Shown one piece after another: positions 58,795 through 64,000 of a stretch of DNA of 64,000 nucleotides (position 1 is its first letter; each line of letters opens with the position of its first letter). The DNA comes from Maratus speciosus. Taxonomy: Eukaryota > Arthropoda > Arachnida > Araneae > Salticidae. The position numbers and the translations under genes were made by a program. The stretch covers positions 202,184,559 through 202,248,558 of the forward strand of contig OZ010788.1 in the NCBI GenBank assembly GCA_963932465.1, in the 5' to 3' direction. The notes beneath the pieces were generated by a model, which ran no database searches, had not been told where the DNA came from, and worked only from the letters and a program-made list of their open reading frames with translations.

Positions 58795-59975
58795 TAATAA
58801 TAAGGAAAGAAGTTTGTGTGTGAGTGTGTCGACGGTGTTCTGAACAGACCGCTGCACGTAGAGCTACAAAATTTGGAGAAAAGGTATGTCTATATAATAT
58901 GCAGTTTTGCACCTCGCAGGCCGATTTTCAATTTTTTGATTAGATTTTTTTTAATTTAATTTTTTATACGATTTTTAGCCTTTTTTTTAAGTTTCGAGGG
59001 GATTTTTCCACATTAGTGAAAAGAATACGGTTTGTTTCTTTTAACCCAATGTAGTAAATTTTGTTCTCTTTTCAAAAAAATTTATTCGGAATCCATACAG
59101 CAATTTTTGAATTTTTAGCGAATTTTTTATGCGATTATTGAATTAATGCATCTCCATACCTATAAGAGGATTACCGTAGGGGAAACACAGTTCTGTCGCC
59201 AAATGCCGCCAAGTTTGTCGCCAACTTGTCGATATCTCGCCAAATTTGGCGACCAAACTTAGTCGCCAAAAGTGACGCCAACTTCGCGATTTCTCTGATA
59301 TTTCGCCAAATTCCCATAGACTTCCATTGTAAATCAGTAGGGATTACTTGCTTACAGAAAATCAACAAATTGAGATATTTTAATGCAACAAAAACTAATA
59401 TTAACTAAAGGGGTTATATTAATTATATTTAAGGGAATCCAAGTAAATTAAATTATGAATAAACGTAACATGATACAATGCTTAGCATGCTTTCCCAAAC
59501 ATAAATTTTAAGAGAGTCCGCAGGTCAAAGGAATTAGATTTGAAACTTTTATCCAATTATAGTAAATTTTGCCTCTCGTGATTTTTGAACTTTTTGTGAT
59601 TTTTAATTCGATTTCTACGTTTCTTTGCGATCTGCTGCAATTTTTTGACATTCCATTTTTGACCTATAATACTAAAGTAATATCTGCCCTCATTTCAATA
59701 AAATTTATTTGGATTTTGTCTAGTAATTTTCGAATTTTTCGGGAATTTTTTATGCGATTTTTAGTGTATTTTAGCGATTTCCTACCAATTTTCCACCTTA
59801 GTGAAAGGAATCAACTTTCAATCTTCGAACACAATGTATAATTTTTTTTTTCTCTTTTTGAAATTTCTGCAGCGATTTAAAATTTTTTCGCGATATCTTA
59901 TTGCGATTTTCAGAGCTTTTTCGGAATTTGTGCTGTTTTTTGACGTACCCGGGCAACGCCGGGCAAGTTAGCTAG
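58795..59975 (+). mobile_element. Helitron fragment, 3' end present
   Basis: Ends CCCGGGCAACGCCGGG (hairpin) then CAAGTTAG and CTAG (59972-59975) followed by T. Upstream AGTTTGTGTGTGAGTGTGTC and GCTACAAAATTTGGAGAAAA look like Helitron bodies in arthropods. It contains the GGCGA-rich dispersed repeat. The 5' end is not identified; it may lie before the element inserted at 50272. Confidence 0.55.
59171..59420. repeat. Dispersed GGCGA-rich repeat, copy 2
   Basis: Matches 37379-37620 with modest divergence, including ATTTCGCCAAATTCCCATAG and the AACAAATTGAGATATTTTAA tail. Confidence 0.75.
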
Positions 59976-60131
59976 TTTATAGAATAATACGGTGTAAATA
60001 ATATACATATGTATATATATATATAGTATATATATAATAAATATTGCAGTTTTTTACAAAATTTTACCTAAGCAACATACAAATTCGACCTACGCAAAAT
60101 TCAAGTTATGTAAAACTTTACAGAACGCACG

Positions 60132-60322
60132 AGGCTAACGAAACAGACAGGCTACTGCGGTGCATCCCACGTGTCTTTTTTTACAGACCGCTAGAGTGAC
60201 GTGAAGTTTTTTTCGCACATCTTCATAGGTGATTCGAATAATTCGAGCATCATGTGACTCCAGCGGTATATAAAAAAAGGTGCCAGGAATGCACCGCGGT
60301 AGCCTGTATTTTTCGTTAGCCT
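60132..60322. mobile_element. Small MITE, 191 bp
   Basis: AGGCTAACGAAACAGACAGG and its inverse ending CGTTAGCCT; pairing continues with GCTACTGCGGTGCAT against ATGCACCGCGGTAGC. No ORF. Confidence 0.75.
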
Positions 60323-60390
60323 TACGGAACGCATTACTTACGTAAGTCGGGGGGTGCCTGTACTCAGTCATGAAAAACAAAAATGGCGAT

Positions 60391-60985
60391 ACGGGGTTAG
60401 TTGGCCCATTTGGCACGGGGCATGTTGGCCCGCAACGGATTAAGGGAAATGTGATTTTTTTTCTTATACAACCTCCCTGCCCCCCCCCCCCCACACACAC
60501 ACACTTTTTTTGTTTTTAATTTCTTTTTGCTGTAAGAATTGCTCCTATCAAAAGCTTGTCAATACAAAAATTGTGGATAATATTAAGAGGATTTATGATA
60601 AACTTAAGTGAATTTGATATCTTGTGAATTGACGAAATTTTTTATTTTAATTTTGGAGGCTATATTGTGTTTTCGTTCGAAAGAAATAAAAATTAAGATT
60701 TGGTAAAATTTTGATCATTTCTTAAACTTTTACACTATCAGAACATTAAAAAGTGACGTGGGCCAACTTACCCCGCAATCGGGGCAGGTTGGCCCAAGCG
60801 ACTTGGTGTCAATTTGAGCTTCTAAACTAATACTTATAGTTAATATTTTCAAACTTTACTATTGTTACTTCTTCCTGAAAGTACACTGATAGTGGTAACA
60901 TAAAAATAAATTTAAAATGTTGAATTGTAATTTTTTAAAAATTATTAGAAGAAAAATCTGGCCAACTAGCCCCGGTCTACCCTAC
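60391..60985. mobile_element. Short element with GGGGTTAGTTGGCC ends
   Basis: CGGGGTTAGTTGGCCCA at the left and GGCCAACTAGCCCCGG at the right are inverse. The same motif recurs inside as GGGCATGTTGGCCCGC, GGGCCAACTTACCCCGC and GGGGCAGGTTGGCCCAAG. No coding. Exact ends and duplication uncertain. Confidence 0.6.
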
Positions 60986-61949
60986 TTACTCGATTTACAA
61001 AATTTTTACACTTTTGTGCTCAGAAAATGTGTCATTTTAATTTGTCTTCAGGATTTCTTAAAATATTCATTATGAATTTTTTAAAAATATTTTAAGTAAG
61101 AAAATGAAGTATTTTTATGAGTTTCGCATTAATTAGCATATTTTCACAATTATCACTCAAAATTAAAAATCATAAAGACAATTTGTTGGAAATACAGCAT
61201 AAAAGCTCTTTTGAAAATTTCATACATATATCTTGCAAGGAACTTTAGATATATCCTTTTAAAGTGGACAAATCGTGAAAAAATTCATTCTGAGTTAAAT
61301 GAAGTTAAAGTCGGAGACCTAAAAAATCCCTTAAAACTCATTTTTTTTTCTTTGTAAATTTCACTTTAAATATTATTCAAGGGTACATTATATGCATTAT
61401 TGCATGCATTTATCAGAAAAAAAAAAAAAAAAGGCAATTTAACAAATTACAACGACTATTTGGAAAATGATTTTTTCAAAGACTAAAATTTAAAACATAA
61501 AAAATAGCACGGAGTTGATCATACATTACGTACGCCATGAATTAAGCAATAATAGCGTTATTACAGGTAAAAATTGCAAGCGACAGAAATCGCCTGCGAC
61601 TCGTACGTATTATCCACCTGAAACTTACGTATTATCCAAGCATTTCATTGGCTGTTCGGGAAAAGGCTTTTTCATCGTCAGATTTCCAAGAAATCTGACG
61701 GTCAATTTTAAATGAAATTTATTTCTTAAACTTCTAAACATCCCACAATATTACTTTTTATATCGTGGTATGGAGAAAAAAATGTACTTTTAAATGCAAT
61801 TTGTTTGAAAGCTGTATCTCAATTTGTTTCTGAGTTATTAATTTTTTTTGTAGTTTTTATTACTTTTTTGTCATAGTGGCAACACTCCGTTGTGGATCTC
61901 TGTTGAAAGTAAAGCGAAATACAGATTACTGTATAGACCAATCAGAAAA
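60986..61949. other. Non-coding stretch
   Basis: AT-rich, with an A run at 61418-61432. A small perfect hairpin at 61676-61700 (CGTCAGATTT, loop CCAAG, AAATCTGACG) is the only structure noticed. Confidence 0.4.
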
Positions 61950-63538
61950 CAGGGTTCGCAAAAACCCGGGTTTTTCTGAAAAAACCCAACCCACATGGGT
62001 TTTTTCGGGTTTTTTCATGAAAAACCCAATTTTCCCCGGGGAAAATCGGGTTTTTTCAAAAGTATAATACATGCATAATTACATTATTGTATACTATATT
62101 TTCTATATATTAAATACACTATACATAAAAAATACATTGTTCTCTTATATACAATATAATTGTAATGCTATTTTACAAGTTATAAATCGCATAAATTATA
62201 TGAATTTAAATTAATTAAATGCCAGTGTTTCTCACAAATTAATTTTAAATATAATAGAAGATATAAAATTGTTAATTTTCTTTAAATCAAATAATGAATA
62301 GAATATTAAAATTTAAAATATATAAGTAGGAAGAAAAAAAGGGGTAAACTAGTCAGATGTGCCAATCCCAAAAGTTTCTTCTATCTCATACATGTTAATA
62401 ATTCAAAATTCGCTATCACAGTGCCAAAATTAAATGGCAATTTATGCCCATCATGAGGATTGCAAAATATAGATTTGTTGAATTGGATGCATTTAACAAG
62501 GAGATATAAGTATCACCTGTTGTTCAATTTACAACAAAACTTTATCAGTAACAATTTACGTCAACATCTAACTGAATCTGAAGTTTGATGAAAATCCATG
62601 CATTATTAGTTCTTGAGATAAATGCAGTACAACTGCGCCGCTTGGGCGATATACACCAAAAACTAATCAGCACCAGTTTATATCAAGGTTTAACTGAATC
62701 TAAATTTTTATTCAAATCCGTACATTAGTTCTTGAGATTAGAGTTATTGCTGAAATCGTGAAAAATGCAGCACTACCTGTTGGGCGATATGCACCAAAAT
62801 TCAATAAGCAACAACTTAACTTGTAACTGAATCTGAAGTTTTATGAAAATCCATGCATTAGTTCTTGAGATAAAGCTATTGCAAAAATTGAGATAAATGC
62901 AGCATAGCAGCACCACCTGTTGGGCACTATACACCAAAAACTAATCAGCATCAGTTTACATCAAGGTCTAACTCAGTTTTGTGTTAGTAAAAGTTTTGTG
63001 AAATTCTATGCATTAGTTCTTGAGATAGAGCACCCACAAAATTTTTTTCACATACAGACAGTCATTTTCTAAAAACTATAAACTTGTCTTCAGGACCTTT
63101 TTAAAACATATAAATCAATCATGAACTGGAAGTCAAAATTTTTCACGAATCCAATACTTTCTTCTTGTAAAGATAGAAGAAAGTAAAAATACATATTTTT
63201 TATTATTATGAATATAGTTGATTTGAATTTTTTATATAAAGACATACTTATAATTATATACTATGTGTGTTGCCTACTAGGTTCTATGTTAGTAAAGTAG
63301 TTCAATGTGCTGAAATACATTTTTATTTGTATGTAATGGCTTTTATATATTAATATTTTTTCAAAATTAACTGAAATGACTTAAATTCATTAAATTTATA
63401 TGCTGTTTAAATTTTTAAATTATATCTGAAAATTGAAAAAACCCACTTTATGGGTTTTTCAGTGGGCTTTTTCAAGTGGGCCCATTCTGAAAAAACCCAC
63501 CGGGTTTTTTCGAACTGGGCCCAGCTTTGCGAACCCTG
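61950..63538. mobile_element. Non-autonomous hAT element
   Basis: Inverted ends CAGGGTTCGCAAA and TTTGCGAACCCTG. An identical 8-bp target duplication TCAGAAAA lies at 61942-61949 and 63539-63546, the hAT signature. Subterminal AAAACCC/GGGTTTT blocks are repeated many times near both ends. No transposase. A hairpin-ended element is inserted inside (62347-63190). Confidence 0.88.
62347..63190 (-). mobile_element. Hairpin-ended element with tandem core, copy 3
   Basis: Right end hairpin ACTTTCTTCTTGTAAAGATA with GAAGAAAGT (63156-63184); left end AACTAGTCAGATGTGCCAAT, as in copies 1 and 2. The core has about three to four 140-bp units with ACACCAAAAACTAATCAGCA and TCCATGCATTAGTTCTTGAG. These are unrelated in sequence to the units of copies 1 and 2. 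Confidence 0.65.
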
Positions 63539-63546
63539 TCAGAAAA

Positions 63547-63912
63547 CGAATAAAATTATGATTAAACCAATAAAAACCTTCAGATATGCTTTTGATTTCC
63601 TACCCTGAGGAGGACAATAACCATTTTTCCAAATGGTTTTAAAAAAATTGAGAAAAAAAAAAAAAAAAGGAATTTTATGCGTTATTTTAGAGATTTTCAA
63701 TGCCCCCTGCGCTTTCCATAACAGTGAAAATCCCCAATATATGTTTTTTTTTTATATAAAAGTTTGGTTTATATATATAAATAAAACTGGGCATCGAATT
63801 TTATATATTTGAATATAAAGGTAAGAAAAAAAATTCAAAATGTTTTGAAAATTTTTCGAAAATTTTTCAAAAATTTTCAAACATATACATATATTTTACC
63901 TTTATATTCAAA
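63547..63912. other. Non-coding stretch
   Basis: No gene; short palindromic AAATTTTTCGAAAATTTTTC block near 63848. Confidence 0.4.
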
Positions 63913-64000
63913 CTAGGGGGCGCTGCTCCCTGCAAGCTACGCTCGCCAACCCCCTTTCAGACACTGCAGAATCTAAAAGCACGCTCATTTGATCGGTATT
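63913..64000 (-). mobile_element. Helitron 3' end, cut by the window edge
   Basis: CTAG, then a GGGGGCGCTGCTCCC imperfect hairpin and GCTACGCTCGCCAACCCC, the same 3' end family as 15284 and 42396, on the minus strand. The rest lies beyond 64000. Confidence 0.78.

Noticed and set aside
60135..60500. 121-codon minus-strand ORF across two MITEs
   Set aside because: It spans a 191-bp MITE and the edge of another repeat; no domain and no conserved frame.

Overview
The window is AT-rich eukaryotic DNA that consists almost entirely of transposable elements and their debris. No host gene can be identified with confidence. Intact arthropod-style families (Ty1/copia, pogo-like, Tc1/mariner, piggyBac-like and hAT elements, plus several Helitron families) point to an arthropod, possibly an arachnid. 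That assignment is an inference from repeat content only, because no host marker gene is present.

Layout. 0.1-5.3 kb: a foldback element whose arms are built from tandem repeats, carrying a 1.6 kb TA-flanked MITE. 6.4-14.0 kb: a decayed pogo-like transposon holding a second TIR element. That second element holds a copy of the 1.6 kb MITE, which is split by another copy of the same MITE, making four nesting levels. A further TIR element with a tRNA-like box B sequence also lies inside the pogo-like element. 15.1-16.8 kb: a Helitron interrupted by another Helitron. 17-24 kb: several MITE-like inverted repeats. 25.4-30.8 kb: a structurally complete copia retrotransposon with near-identical LTRs, a 5-bp target duplication and an open 1345-codon polyprotein. 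30.8-32.1 kb: a Helitron-like remnant. 32.8-36.3 kb and 37.9-40.3 kb: elements with long inverted repeats, the second holding a 327-bp tandem array. 40.4-44.3 kb: two more Helitron footprints, one of them holding both another Helitron and a piggyBac-like MITE. 46.2-47.6 kb: a decayed mariner. 50.3-58.8 kb: a TA-flanked TIR element. It contains (a) a 4.2 kb transposon with about 0.94 kb inverted repeats and a broken gene of an uncharacterised, probably transposase, family, and (b) an inverted pair of hairpin-ended elements with about 150-bp tandem cores. 59-64 kb: Helitron ends, small MITEs and a hAT element with an 8-bp target duplication.

Only the copia polyprotein looks able to encode a functional product. 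The other coding traces (pogo, mariner, the uncharacterised transposase-like gene, Helitron-like fragments) carry frameshifts or stops or are fragments. The main value of the window is as a readable record of insertion order, because target duplications (TA, TTAA, A/T, GTGAT, an 8-mer) allow insertions to be removed by eye.
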